In this document: positions 7,611-15,301 of the stretch, one piece after another | Numbering within the stretch: position 1 is the stretch's first letter | How the letters are laid out: every line of letters begins with the position of its first letter | Origin: Rhodocyclaceae bacterium | GTDB taxonomy: Bacteria; Pseudomonadota; Gammaproteobacteria; Burkholderiales; Rhodocyclaceae | Reading direction: 5' to 3' | NCBI GenBank assembly: GCA_019455325.1 | Contig: JACFMQ010000013.1 | Span: 1-64,000, forward strand | DNA length: 64,000 nt | Notes under the pieces: generated by a model | Database searches by the model: none | What the model was told of the DNA's origin: nothing | What the model saw: only the letters and a program-made list of their open reading frames with translations | Translations under genes and position numbers: made by a program

Positions 7611-9248
7611 CCGATAGCTCGAATCCTTTCTAAATCCATGTTTCTCAAGGATTCCTTTGTCGCAGAGTTGTTTCGTCAATTTATACGCCTGACTCTCCGT
7701 CACACGGCAAAGACGCATCACATCCTTCCGGGTGATGCTGCCATTCTGGGCGACGAAGCCCAGAATCAACTGCTCCTGCTGCAATCGGTCAAAACCCGCC
7801 TGCTGGATGTACTCGGTTTCCTCCCCGAGCAACCGATACAGGTTGGGAGAGAGGGTATAGGTTCGCCCCCTGCCGACGCCATGCGCCTGCAGTAATCCGG
7901 CTTCCACTAGGGCTTCGACGCTTCCGTTCACGCGGGATGCCTCTTTCTGGACATGCGCAGCCAACTGCTCGCTGCTCGCCCGCCGCTGCTCGCGCAGAGC
8001 TGAGAGAATGATCAGGCTGTCGACCGGCAACTCTCTGTGGCGTCGTGCCTCTTCTTCCAGGATGGCCTTCAGGAATGGCTCGTCGGCCGCGGCCAGGCTC
8101 AGCGACAGCACTACCGAATGGCTGTCGGAGGTGGAAAAATCCGGCACATGCCGACCGTAGCGCAGCAGGCCGCGATAAATCAGATCGACGCCGCGCCCTG
8201 TCCGCTCCACCAGTCCGATGCGCTTCAACGCATCGGCCAATGCCGGATTGCGCGGCCGCGGTTCGGTCACCAGCAGGTTGTTCAGCGTGACTCCTTCGAC
8301 GAAACCGCCGGGATTGCTGATCGTCAGCGTATCGCCGGCAAGCCGGACATGCACCGCGCCGCGCAACGCATAGTCGCGGTGCGTGATCGCGTTGGCGATG
8401 GCTTCGCGGAAGGCGCGATGATCGAGACGCGGTACCGGCACGCGGAACAGGCCGGACTGGAACTCCCGCTCCGTATTGAGCGGCTTGAACAAGGTTTCCA
8501 CCCACTCGAAGGCGCGCAGCAGCGGAGCCCGGCTGAACTCGTTGAAGCGCACCTCCTCGCCATCGAGAATCTGGAAGGCGATTTCATGCGTCGGCACCAG
8601 CGCCCGCAACGAAGCCTCATGCCCGATCAGCAGCAGACCGGTCAGCGACGGCAGGTGGCCGGCCGGCGTGCGTACCGTCAGGCCGAGTGCTGCATCCAGT
8701 TGCGCATCGTCGAGTTCCAGCAGTGCGCGGTCACCGTTGAAGCGTTCGATGAACTGGCGCAGGCGTGCCCGCTCGATGGGGTCGAGGTCGTTTGCCAGCG
8801 CCCCGGCCACTGCCTGTGCACTGACATCCAGCAGCCCGAAGCTGGCCTGACGGCTGGCGAACTCATGCGGCAGAAAGGGCACGCATTCCGGCTGGCCGTT
8901 CGCCTGCAGGCGGCGACGTATCGACAGGCCATTGCTCGTCGCCACCGGTTGGCCGCTCTTCGGCACCGCGATACGCGCCACCGGCAGCCCCTCGACCGTC
9001 AGCACATCGATCTGCACGCGCAATTGAGGTCGCGTGCGATTGGCGATCAGCGCCGCCAGCCCGTCGGGGAAACAATGCTGCGCGTGCAGTCCGGTTACCT
9101 GTCCGTCGTCCTCGACGCCGAGATAGATTTCGCCGCCCTCGCCGTTTGCCATGCATACCACGGCCTCGGCCAGATCGCGGTCCGGCAGGCATTGGCGGTC
9201 GCTCTTGAATTCGCAGCTCAGGGATTCGCTATCGGGAATCGGGCGCAC
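7602..9248 (-). CDS. AlbA_2/Schlafen-type DNA-binding protein with ATPase-like domain and C-terminal HTHs
   Basis: 548 residues, GTG start at 9248 with GAGGA about eight bases upstream. The N-terminal AlbA_2 (AAA_4) domain is marked by LSCEFKSD and GGEIYLGVEDDGQVTGL. The middle resembles the HATPase_c_4 segment often annotated 'ATP-dependent DNA helicase RecG-related' (AITHRDYAL, ISNPGGFVEGV, ERTGRGVDLI). Two winged helix-turn-helix regions follow (about residues 405-460 and 490-540). Such proteins are considered transcriptional regulators or stress/defence factors; the targets are unknown. A stand-alone gene, convergent with the hydrolase; a striking palindrome overlaps its stop codon. Confidence 0.82.
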   Translation of the reverse strand: MRPIPDSESLSCEFKSDRQCLPDRDLAEAVVCMANGEGGEIYLGVEDDGQVTGLHAQHCFPDGLAALIANRTRPQLRVQIDVLTVEGLPVARIAVPKSGQPVATSNGLSIRRRLQANGQPECVPFLPHEFASRQASFGLLDVSAQAVAGALANDLDPIERARLRQFIERFNGDRALLELDDAQLDAALGLTVRTPAGHLPSLTGLLLIGHEASLRALVPTHEIAFQILDGEEVRFNEFSRAPLLRAFEWVETLFKPLNTEREFQSGLFRVPVPRLDHRAFREAIANAITHRDYALRGAVHVRLAGDTLTISNPGGFVEGVTLNNLLVTEPRPRNPALADALKRIGLVERTGRGVDLIYRGLLRYGRHVPDFSTSDSHSVVLSLSLAAADEPFLKAILEEEARRHRELPVDSLIILSALREQRRASSEQLAAHVQKEASRVNGSVEALVEAGLLQAHGVGRGRTYTLSPNLYRLLGEETEYIQQAGFDRLQQEQLILGFVAQNGSITRKDVMRLCRVTESQAYKLTKQLCDKGILEKHGFRKDSSYRKR

Positions 9249-9292
9249 GGTGGAATCCTCAACAATTCGTCAGCGGCTTACCGACCATTGCC

Positions 9293-10741
9293 TCACACGG
9301 CCAGGCAGAGGTACTTGATCTCCAGGTACTCGTCGAGCCCGTGCTTCGAGCCCTCGCGGCCGATGCCCGACTGCTTGATGCCGCCGAAGGGCGCCACCTC
9401 GTTCGAGATGAGGCCGGTGTTCACACCGACCATGCCGTACTCCAGCGCCTCGCCGACGCGAAAGGCGCGGCCCACGTCGCGCGAGTAGAAGTAGGCGGCC
9501 AGCCCGAATTCGGTGGCGTTGGCCATCTCGACCGCCTGCGCCTCGGTGTCGAAGGCAAAGAGCGGCGCCACCGGGCCGAAGGTCTCCTCGCGCGCAACAA
9601 GCATCTCGTGCGTGACGCCGGCGAGCACGGTCGGTTCGAAGAAGGTGCCGCCGCGCGCGTGGCGCTTGCCGCCGGTGAGCACGCGCGCGCCCCTGGCGAC
9701 GGCGTCGGCGATGTGCGCCTCGACCTTCGCCAGGCCGGCGGCGTCGATCAGCGGCCCTTGGGCAACGTCCGGCTCGTCGCCGGGGCCGACCGCGAGCGCC
9801 GCCACCTTCGCCGCCAGCTTCCCGGCGAATTCATCGTAGACGCCGGACTGGACGAGGATGCGGTTGGCGCAGACGCAGGTCTGGCCGGTGTTGCGGTACT
9901 TGGCGACGATCAGCCCGTCGACCGCGGCGTCGAGGTCGGCGTCGTCGAAGACGATGAACGGCGCGTTGCCGCCGAGTTCGAGCGCGAGCTTCTTGATCGT
10001 CGGCGCGCACTGCGCCATCAGCAGGCGTCCCACTTCGGTCGAGCCGGTGAACGAGAGGTGGCGGACGATCGGGCTGGCGGTGAGCGCGCCGCCGATCGCC
10101 GCCGGCTCGCCGGTGACGACGTTCACCACGCCCGGCGGCAGGCCGGCGTCGTGCGCGAGTTTCGCCAGCGCCAGCGCCGTGAGCGGCGTCTGCTCGGCCG
10201 GCTTGATCACCACCGTGCAGCCGGTGGCGATGGCCGGCGCCACCTTGCGGGTGATCATCGCCAGCGGGAAGTTCCACGGCGTGATCGCGGCGCAGACGCC
10301 GATCGGCTGCCTGATCGTGATCAGCCGCTTGTCGCCGGCCACCGGCGGGATGGTCTCGCCGTAGGCGCGCTTCGCCTCCTCGGCGAACCACTCGATGAAG
10401 GAGGCACCGTAGCTCACCTCGCCCTTGGCCTCGGCGAGCGGCTTGCCGCATTCGGCGGTGATCAGCGCCGCCAGATCGTCGCCGTGCGCGAGGATCAGCT
10501 CGAACCAGCGGCGCAGCAGCGCCGCGCGCTCCTTTGCCGTCTTCGCGCGCCAGCCGGGCAGCGCCGCCTCGGCGGCGAGGATCGCGCGTTCGGTCTCGCG
10601 CGCGCCCATGCGCGGCACCTCGCCGAGCGTCGCGCCGCTGGCCGGGTCGACGACGGCGAAGACGGCGCCGTCGTCGGCGGCTTCCCAGCGGCCGTCGACG
10701 TAGGCGTTGGAACGGAGGAGAAGGGGATCGGCGAGTCGCAT
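9293..10741 (-). CDS. gabD: NAD(P)-dependent succinate-semialdehyde dehydrogenase
   Basis: 482 residues, the usual GabD length. Oxidises succinate semialdehyde to succinate in the GABA pathway. Family marks are TPWNFPLAMI (cofactor site), LSFTGSTEVG, the catalytic Glu in LALELGGNAPFIV and the catalytic Cys in NTGQTCVCANR, then GPVAPLF and FGGIKQSGIGREGSKHGL near the C-terminus. The ATG at 10741 gives the expected N-terminus (LLRSNAYVDGRW); longer starts add unrelated residues. The neighbours are divergent or unrelated, and no GABA transaminase is nearby, so closely related semialdehyde substrates remain possible. Confidence 0.92.
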   Translation of the reverse strand: MRLADPLLLRSNAYVDGRWEAADDGAVFAVVDPASGATLGEVPRMGARETERAILAAEAALPGWRAKTAKERAALLRRWFELILAHGDDLAALITAECGKPLAEAKGEVSYGASFIEWFAEEAKRAYGETIPPVAGDKRLITIRQPIGVCAAITPWNFPLAMITRKVAPAIATGCTVVIKPAEQTPLTALALAKLAHDAGLPPGVVNVVTGEPAAIGGALTASPIVRHLSFTGSTEVGRLLMAQCAPTIKKLALELGGNAPFIVFDDADLDAAVDGLIVAKYRNTGQTCVCANRILVQSGVYDEFAGKLAAKVAALAVGPGDEPDVAQGPLIDAAGLAKVEAHIADAVARGARVLTGGKRHARGGTFFEPTVLAGVTHEMLVAREETFGPVAPLFAFDTEAQAVEMANATEFGLAAYFYSRDVGRAFRVGEALEYGMVGVNTGLISNEVAPFGGIKQSGIGREGSKHGLDEYLEIKYLCLAV

Positions 10742-10786
10742 GGCGGCACCTCTGAGCATGATGGAATGGATGCGAAGCGGGCAGTT

Positions 10787-10792
10787 TATACT
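10787..10792 (+). promoter_or_regulatory. Candidate -10 box seven bases before the NlpC lipoprotein start
   Basis: TATACT followed by CCGCGCC and the ATG at 10800. No Shine-Dalgarno sequence is present, which fits a leaderless or nearly leaderless message. No clear -35 element. Confidence 0.45.
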
Positions 10793-10799
10793 CCGCGCC

Positions 10800-11282
10800 A
10801 TGCAGCGCAGAAGCCTTCTCCTCGCCTTCGCCGGCGCGCTCCTCGCGGCCTGCGGCAGCGTGCCGCCCGCGCCGGCGCCGCGCTCCGAACGTGCGCACCC
10901 GGCGCACGGCCGCGAGGCGGCGATGTTCGCGCTGTCGCTGCTCGACACCGGCTACCGCTTCGGCGGCAAGAACCCGGAGGCCGGGCTCGACTGCAGCGGC
11001 ATGGTTTCGTACATCTTCGACCGCGCCGCCGGCCTGCGCGTCACCGGCAGCGCCGCCGACATCGCCCGCCAGGGCCGGCCGGTGGCCAAGCACGAGCTGG
11101 CGCCCGGCGACCTCGTCTTCTTCAACACGCAGCGCCGGCCGTTCTCGCACGTCGGCCTCTACATCGGCGACGACCGCTTCGTGCACGCGCCGTCCACGGC
11201 CAGCGGCGGCGTGCGCGTCGACCGGCTGTCCAGCGGCTACTTCGCGTCGCGCTTCGAGGGCGGCCGCAGCTATTTCGACTGA
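10800..11282 (+). CDS. NlpC/P60 family lipoprotein (peptidoglycan endopeptidase)
   Basis: 160 residues. Lipoprotein signal with lipobox LLAAC, the Cys at about residue 17. The NlpC/P60 domain carries the catalytic Cys in LDCSGMVSYIF, the His in FSHVGLYIG, and the third polar site near DDRFVHAPS. These enzymes cut D-Glu-meso-DAP bonds in cell-wall peptides, and this one would act at a periplasmic membrane face. ATG 10800 is chosen because it gives the complete signal peptide. It is followed seven bases later by the Gcr-family gene, so the two may be co-transcribed. Confidence 0.9.
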   Translation: MQRRSLLLAFAGALLAACGSVPPAPAPRSERAHPAHGREAAMFALSLLDTGYRFGGKNPEAGLDCSGMVSYIFDRAAGLRVTGSAADIARQGRPVAKHELAPGDLVFFNTQRRPFSHVGLYIGDDRFVHAPSTASGGVRVDRLSSGYFASRFEGGRSYFD

Positions 11283-11289
11283 GCACACC

Positions 11290-13311
11290 ATGCCCGACGA
11301 CACTCTGACGCGCCTCTGCGCGGCCATCGACCGGCACGCCGCCTGCGACGATCCGCTGCCACTGTTCACCGCGCTGTTCGCCGCCATCCGGCCGCCGCGC
11401 GCCGACGACGCGGCGGCCGCCGTCGCCGGCTACGACGCGATGCTCGATCTGTTCGCCGCGGACGAGGCGCGGCGCGCCGCTGTCCAGCGCCAACTGGCAC
11501 GGCTGCTCGCCTCGCGCCGGCTGGTCGGCTTTCTCGCCGACAGCGGCATCCTGCCGCCGACCGGCTTCTTCTCCGAGCTGACGCGCATCGCCAGCCACCG
11601 CGTGCTGCCCGAGCTGCCGGAGGCGGGCGAGATGCGCGACGCGCTGCACGTCGTCTTCCACCGCCGCGACGACTGGCGCTGGCTGGCGGAGATTCCCGCC
11701 GACCGCTCGCTGCGCTTCTGGCGCCTGCTCGCGCCGCACGAGGCGATGACGCCGCAGGAGCGCGCCTGGATCGCCGAGCAGATCGCCGAGGCCATGCTGG
11801 TGCTCGCCTACCGCATCAGCGCCTTCGAGGTCGAGCGCGAGTTCCGCCGCCTCGACGAGCAGTTCGCCGGCTACACGCAGGCTTTCCGCGCCGTCGCCGG
11901 CGAGGCGCAGCGCTTCGTCGACGCGTGGCGGGCGGCGCTCGCCGAAGGCGTGCCGCCGGCCGAGGACGAGCGCCACCTGCTGGTGCTCATCGACCAGTGC
12001 GAAGCCATGCTCGACCGCGCGCACCGCGCGGCGACGCGCTTCGGCACCAGCCTGTCGCTGACCTTCTCGCTCACCCGCACGGCGCAGAGCCTGCGCCGGC
12101 TGGCCGTGCTCGCGCACCTGATGGGCAGCCACGCCCACGAAGACAGCGGCGAAAGCGTGGAAAGAGCGGCGCTGGCGCGCTGGAACGAGCTGACGCGCAC
12201 GGCGCTGCGCGCCGAGAACCAGCGCAACAGCCTGCGCCAGCACCTGTCGCGCGGCATGAGCCTGCTCGCGCTGCGCGTCACCGACAACGCGGCCAAGTCC
12301 GGCGAGCACTACGTCACCGAGACGCGGCCGGCCTACTGGCGCATGTGGCGCTCGGCGATGGGCGCCGGCGCCATCATCGCCGTGCTCGCGCTGCTGAAGA
12401 TCTTCGCTTCCAAGCTGGAAATCGCGCTGTTCGGCCACGCCTTCATCTACAGCATGATCTACGGGCTCGGCTTCGCGCTGATCTACATGCTGCATCTGAC
12501 CATCGCCACCAAGCAGCCGGCGATGACCGCGCAGACCATCGCCGGCTACCTCGGCGAGGCGCGGCCGGGCAGGGCGCAGGACCTGGAACGCATCGTCGAC
12601 CTGATCGCCGCCGTCAGCCGCAGCCAGATCGCCGCCATCGCCGGCAACGTCGCCGTCGCGCTGCCGGTGGCGATCGGCCTGTCGCTCCTCTGGCAGCAGC
12701 ATTTCGGCGAGCCGATGGTGGACGTCGGCAAGGGCGCGCACCTCCTCGACGATCTCGACCCGCTCGGCTGGGCGCTGCCGCACGCGGCCATCGCCGGCGT
12801 CTTCCTGTTCTTCTCCGGCATCATCTCCGGCTACTTCGACAACCTCGCCGCGCACTCGCGCATCGGCGAGCGCGTCGGCCGCCTGCGCTGGCTGCGCCGC
12901 CTCGTGGGCGAAGGCCGCGCGGCGCGCGTCGGCGCCTACGTCGACGATCACCTCGGCGGCCTTTCCGGCAACTTTTTGTTCGGCTGCATGCTCGGTTCGG
13001 CCGGCACGCTCGGCGTCATCTTCGGCCTGCCCATCGATATCCGCCACATCGCCTTCTCGTCGGCCAACTTCGGCTACGCGCTGGCCGCCTTCGAGTTCGC
13101 GCTGCCGGCGACCGCGGTGCTCTGGGCGGCACTCGGCGTCGCCCTGATCGGCGTCGTCAATCTCTCCGTCAGCTTCAGCCTGGCGCTGTGGATGGCGCTG
13201 CGCGCGCGCGGCGTCGAGTTCCGCCAGACGCGCGAACTGCTCGGCCTGCTCGGGCGGCGCTTGCGCGCTTCGCCGCGCAGCTTCGTCGCGGCGCCGGCGG
13301 CGGCCGGCTGA
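11290..13311 (+). CDS. Gcr-type 'site-specific recombinase' family membrane protein
   Basis: 673 residues from ATG 11290. Resembles the family named after gonococcal Gcr (SpecificRecomb, Pfam PF10136). The N-terminal 340 residues are helical and soluble. From about residue 355 there are several membrane segments (GAIIAVLALLKIF, FIYSMIYGLGFALIYMLHL, NVAVALPVAIGLSLL, AIAGVFLFFSGIISGYF, and two near the C-terminus). The conserved TIATKQPAMTAQTIA follows the second segment. No tyrosine- or serine-recombinase catalytic motif is visible, so the family name should not be taken as a function. Follows the NlpC lipoprotein by seven bases, perhaps as one envelope-related transcript. Confidence 0.8.
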   Translation: MPDDTLTRLCAAIDRHAACDDPLPLFTALFAAIRPPRADDAAAAVAGYDAMLDLFAADEARRAAVQRQLARLLASRRLVGFLADSGILPPTGFFSELTRIASHRVLPELPEAGEMRDALHVVFHRRDDWRWLAEIPADRSLRFWRLLAPHEAMTPQERAWIAEQIAEAMLVLAYRISAFEVEREFRRLDEQFAGYTQAFRAVAGEAQRFVDAWRAALAEGVPPAEDERHLLVLIDQCEAMLDRAHRAATRFGTSLSLTFSLTRTAQSLRRLAVLAHLMGSHAHEDSGESVERAALARWNELTRTALRAENQRNSLRQHLSRGMSLLALRVTDNAAKSGEHYVTETRPAYWRMWRSAMGAGAIIAVLALLKIFASKLEIALFGHAFIYSMIYGLGFALIYMLHLTIATKQPAMTAQTIAGYLGEARPGRAQDLERIVDLIAAVSRSQIAAIAGNVAVALPVAIGLSLLWQQHFGEPMVDVGKGAHLLDDLDPLGWALPHAAIAGVFLFFSGIISGYFDNLAAHSRIGERVGRLRWLRRLVGEGRAARVGAYVDDHLGGLSGNFLFGCMLGSAGTLGVIFGLPIDIRHIAFSSANFGYALAAFEFALPATAVLWAALGVALIGVVNLSVSFSLALWMALRARGVEFRQTRELLGLLGRRLRASPRSFVAAPAAAG

Positions 13312-13314
13312 GGA

Positions 13315-14247
13315 TCAGCGCAGGGCCGCCGCCAGCCAGTAGTAGGCCGGGATGCCGAGCAGCAGGTTGAACGGGAAGGTGACGCCGAGCGCGGCGCCGA
13401 TCGACAGCGCCGGGTTCGCCTCCGGCACGGCGATGCGCATCGCCGCCGGCGCCGCGATGTACGAGGCGCTGGCGTAGAGCGTGGCGAGCAGCGCGGCGCC
13501 GCCGACCGAGAGGCCGACGAAGGTCGCCGTGGCCGCGCCGAGCAGGCCGGCGGCGAGCGGCACGAGGACGGCGAAGCCGAACAGGAAGGCGCCGGCGCGG
13601 CGCAGGTCGCCGAGGCGGCTGGCGGCGATCAGGCCCATTTCGAGCAGGAAGAAGGCGAGCGCGCCCTTGAACAGGTCGAAGAACAGCCGGTCGAGCGGCG
13701 CGATGCCGTCCGGGCCGGCGGCCCAGCCGATGAGCAGGCCGCCGACCAGCGGCAGGACGCTCCGGCCGGCCAGCGCCTCGTGCAGCAGGCGGCCCCAGGG
13801 CGCACCGCGGCCGGCGCCGCGGGCGAGCAGCACGCCGATGAGCAGCGCCGGGAATTCGAGCAGCACGAGGAAGACGACGAGATGGCCCTCGGCCGCCTCG
13901 CCGCGGCTCGCCAGGTAGCTGGCGGCGACGGCGAAGGTGACGACGCTGACCGAGCCGTAGTGGGCGGCGATCGAGGCCGCGTCGCTGCGCGCGAAGCGGC
14001 CGAGGCGGCGGAGCAGCGCGAAGGCGACGAGCGGGATCAGCGCGGCGACGGCGACGACGACCGCGGCCTGGCCGGCGAGGTCGGCGAGCGCGTGCCGGGC
14101 CAGCTCGACGCCGCCCTTCAGGCCGATGGCGAGCAGCAGGAACAGGCTGAGCGACTCGTAGAGCGCGCCCGGCAATTTCAGGTCGGAACGCAGGACACCG
14201 GCGACGAGGCCGAGCAGGAAGAAGAGGACGACGGGTTCGAAGGGCAT
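13315..14247 (-). CDS. SbtA-type sodium-dependent bicarbonate permease
   Basis: 310 residues, about ten membrane segments in two inverted halves. N-terminus PFEPVVLFFLLGLVAGVLRSD and the following KLPGALYESLSLFLLLAIGLKGGVEL match the SbtA/DUF897 family, which imports bicarbonate with sodium. The start at 14247 gives the family's normal N-terminus; in-frame ATG 14313 or TTG 14322 would add an untypical leader and overlap the inverted repeat at 14312-14343. Divergent from a CbbR/CmpR-like LysR gene, a layout common for inorganic-carbon genes. No RuBisCO or carbonic anhydrase gene is in the window, so it may serve carboxylases of central metabolism. Confidence 0.85.
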   Translation of the reverse strand: MPFEPVVLFFLLGLVAGVLRSDLKLPGALYESLSLFLLLAIGLKGGVELARHALADLAGQAAVVVAVAALIPLVAFALLRRLGRFARSDAASIAAHYGSVSVVTFAVAASYLASRGEAAEGHLVVFLVLLEFPALLIGVLLARGAGRGAPWGRLLHEALAGRSVLPLVGGLLIGWAAGPDGIAPLDRLFFDLFKGALAFFLLEMGLIAASRLGDLRRAGAFLFGFAVLVPLAAGLLGAATATFVGLSVGGAALLATLYASASYIAAPAAMRIAVPEANPALSIGAALGVTFPFNLLLGIPAYYWLAAALR

Positions 14248-14311
14248 GGGCGTTTCGTTCGCAGGGATCGCCCCGGGATCGCGGGCGGGGCCACTATCGC
14301 TGTTCGCCTGC

Positions 14312-14343
14312 ATTAAATCCAATTAAACTAAATTCGGATTAAT
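14312..14343. promoter_or_regulatory. Candidate LysR-type operator between the bicarbonate permease and LysR genes
   Basis: ATTAAATCC (14312-14320) and GGATTAAT (14336-14343) form an imperfect inverted repeat in an AT-rich patch, with inner TTA/TAA elements. It lies 16 bases before the LysR GTG and about 65 bases before the permease ATG, as expected for an autoregulated divergent LysR promoter. Confidence 0.5.
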
Positions 14344-14359
14344 ATTTGCCGAGGCTTAT

Positions 14360-15301
14360 GTGCCGCGCCGCCGCATCACCTTCCGCCAGCTCGAAACCTT
14401 CGCCGCCGTCGCCCGCCTGAAAAGCTTCTCGCGCGCCGCCGAGGCGCTGCACCTGACGCAGCCGGCGGTGTCGATCCAGATCCGCCAGATCGTCGACGCG
14501 CTCGGCCTGCCGGTGTTCGAGCAGCGCGGCCGGGAGATCGTGCCGACGCCGGCCGGCGAGGAGCTGCTCGCCGCCGCGCGCGGCCTCGACGACGTGTGGA
14601 ACCGCCTCGAATCGGCGATCGCCGGCCTCAAGGGCCTGCGCCGCGGCAAGCTGCGCGTGGCGCTGGTGACCACCGCCAAGTACTTCCTGCCGCGCATGCT
14701 CGGCGACTTCTGCCGGCGTTACCCGGACATCGACATCGAGCTGGAGATCGCCAACCGCGAGCGCATCGTCGAGCGCCTGCGCGGCAACCAGGACGACCTC
14801 TACGTCATGTCCTATCCGCCGGCCGACCTCGACGTGGTCAGCCGGCCCTTCCTCGACAACGAGCTGGTCGTTGTCGCGCCGCCCGGCCATGCCGGCGCCG
14901 GCCGCCGGCTGACGCTCGCCGACCTCGCCGGCGAGCGCTTCCTGCTGCGCGAGCCCGGCTCCGGCTCGCGCCACGCCGTCGACGAGCACCTGCACGCGGC
15001 CGGCGTCCGCCTCGACGTGCGTCTGTCGCTGGCCAGCAACGAGGCGATCCGCGACCTCGTGGCCGGCGGCCTCGGCCTCGCCGTGCTCTCCCGGCACGCC
15101 CTCGGCGACGCGCTGGCGCGCGGCGAACTGGCCGTGCTCGACGTCGCCGGCTTTCCGCTGTGCCGCCCGTGGAGCGTCGTGCACCTGCGCGGCAAGGTGC
15201 TGCCGCTGCCGGCGCAGGCCTTCCTCGACGAGCTGCTGCGCGCCGGCGGCCAGGAGTCGGCGAAACCATCCGCCGCGCTGCCGGTCAACGAAGCACCATG
15301 A
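14360..15301 (+). CDS. LysR-family transcriptional regulator, CbbR/CmpR-like
   Basis: 313 residues, GTG start with GAGG about eight bases upstream. The N-terminal winged helix-turn-helix is clear (FRQLETFAAVARLKSFSRAAEAL, then LTQPAVSIQIRQI). The effector domain (RGKLRVALVTTAKYFLPRML, SNEAIRDLVAGGLGLAVL) resembles CbbR/CmpR regulators of carbon fixation and bicarbonate uptake. The divergent SbtA-type gene is the obvious target, through the inverted repeat between them. The gene's last codon overlaps the selO start (ATGA), so selO is co-translated with the regulator. Confidence 0.88.
   Translation: MPRRRITFRQLETFAAVARLKSFSRAAEALHLTQPAVSIQIRQIVDALGLPVFEQRGREIVPTPAGEELLAAARGLDDVWNRLESAIAGLKGLRRGKLRVALVTTAKYFLPRMLGDFCRRYPDIDIELEIANRERIVERLRGNQDDLYVMSYPPADLDVVSRPFLDNELVVVAPPGHAGAGRRLTLADLAGERFLLREPGSGSRHAVDEHLHAAGVRLDVRLSLASNEAIRDLVAGGLGLAVLSRHALGDALARGELAVLDVAGFPLCRPWSVVHLRGKVLPLPAQAFLDELLRAGGQESAKPSAALPVNEAP

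Noticed and set aside
8037-9488. Plus-strand frame of 483 codons opposite the AlbA_2 gene
   Set aside because: No family features; the minus strand encodes a coherent multi-domain protein.
11290-13311. Gcr-family gene as a mobile-element recombinase
   Set aside because: Membrane topology, no catalytic recombinase motif and no flanking repeats or att-like sites.
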